The notes under the pieces were generated by a model, which saw nothing but the letters and a program-made list of their open reading frames with translations, was not told the origin of the DNA and searched no databases. The translations under genes were made by a program, and so were the position numbers. Of a DNA stretch of 8,610 bases, positions 8,519-8,610 are shown in pieces. Each line of letters opens with the position of its first letter. Positions within the stretch are counted from its first letter, which is position 1. Source of the DNA: CAYLHS01 sp964383535 (GTDB lineage Bacteria; Actinomycetota; Acidimicrobiia; Spongiisociales; UBA4744); contig CAYLHS010000086.1 of assembly GCA_964383535.1 (NCBI GenBank), positions 1 to 8,610 on the forward strand, given 5' to 3'.

Positions 8519-8523
8519 CTCCT
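8519..8523 (-). promoter_or_regulatory. recC ribosome binding site
   Basis: AGGAG on the minus strand lies 6 nt before the GTG at 8512. It decides the recC start: the nearer-looking ATG at 8517-8515 would be only 1 nt from this site, and its frame stops after five codons (MTWLF). Confidence 0.8.
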
Positions 8524-8540
8524 ATGCTCTCCACTCGCTG

Positions 8541-8578
8541 CACTGCCCATCGGCTCCACTGCAGCAACCTATCACTGC
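8541..8578 (-). repeat. three GCAGTG hexamers spaced exactly 16 bp apart upstream of recC
   Basis: On the minus strand GCAGTG occurs at 8578-8573, 8562-8557 and 8546-8541, with starts 16 bp apart. The 10-bp spacers are not conserved. The first copy overlaps the candidate -10 element and the other two fall in the presumed leader. The array could be an operator-like or leader element, but three hexamers can also arise by chance. Confidence 0.3.
8566..8574 (-). promoter_or_regulatory. weak candidate extended -10 element for the recCBD operon
   Basis: On the minus strand TGATAGGTT fits the TGnTAnnnT pattern of an extended -10 box. It would place a transcript start near 8559 and a leader of about 45 nt before the recC GTG. 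No convincing -35 hexamer is visible at the usual spacing, as is common for extended -10 promoters and for actinobacterial promoters. It is the best candidate in the 98 bases available, but the real promoter could lie beyond the window. Confidence 0.2.
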
Positions 8579-8610
8579 CATCTGCTGGAGGGCGCACACG
8601 CGGCGAAGAT

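Noticed and set aside
8516..8610. Divergent plus-strand frame starting MLLCSPLAALPIG and open to the window edge
   Set aside because: Only about 31 codons are visible, it overlaps the recC ribosome binding site, and another plus-strand frame is equally open. There is no coding signal to favour it.

Overview
This GC-rich window (mid-60s % GC by eye) is almost entirely one minus-strand operon encoding the three subunits of a RecBCD helicase-nuclease. In transcription order, right to left, these are recC (8512-5150), recB (5153-1860) and recD (1863-25). The order recC-recB-recD without an intervening ptrA differs from E. coli (recC-ptrA-recB-recD) and matches what I recall for mycobacteria and relatives. 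Together with the base composition, GTG/ATG starts, TGA stops and subunit lengths, this suggests a high-GC Gram-positive of the Actinomycetota, possibly an environmental lineage. That placement is inference; there is no rRNA or other marker here to test it.

Layout. 8513-8610 is a short leader upstream of recC. It holds the recC ribosome binding site, a weak promoter-like element and three evenly spaced copies of a hexamer. 5150-8512 is recC, 1860-5153 is recB and 25-1863 is recD. The recC/recB and recB/recD junctions are both 4-bp ATGA stop/start overlaps, so translation of the subunits is probably coupled. The recD stop lies in a similar GTGA overlap with a frame that stays open to the window edge, so a fourth operon member may begin there.

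How the genes work together. RecB is the 3'-5' superfamily 1A helicase with the complex's only nuclease domain. RecD is the 5'-3' superfamily 1B helicase. RecC is the catalytically dead scaffold that separates the strands and, in E. coli, reads Chi on the 3' strand. All ATPase motifs of RecB and RecD and the RecB nuclease residues are visible and intact, so the complex should be active in double-strand-break end resection and degradation of foreign linear DNA.

I found no unknown system, mobile element, CRISPR array or RNA gene. The points worth a second look are the loss of nearly all E. coli-type Chi-contacting residues in RecC, a RecB helicase region about 100 residues shorter than in E. 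coli, a Cys-x2-Cys pair near the RecC C terminus, the patterned recC leader, and the possible fourth coupled gene. The long frames on the plus strand, and the N-terminal extensions that the recB and recD frames would allow, are artefacts of high GC.
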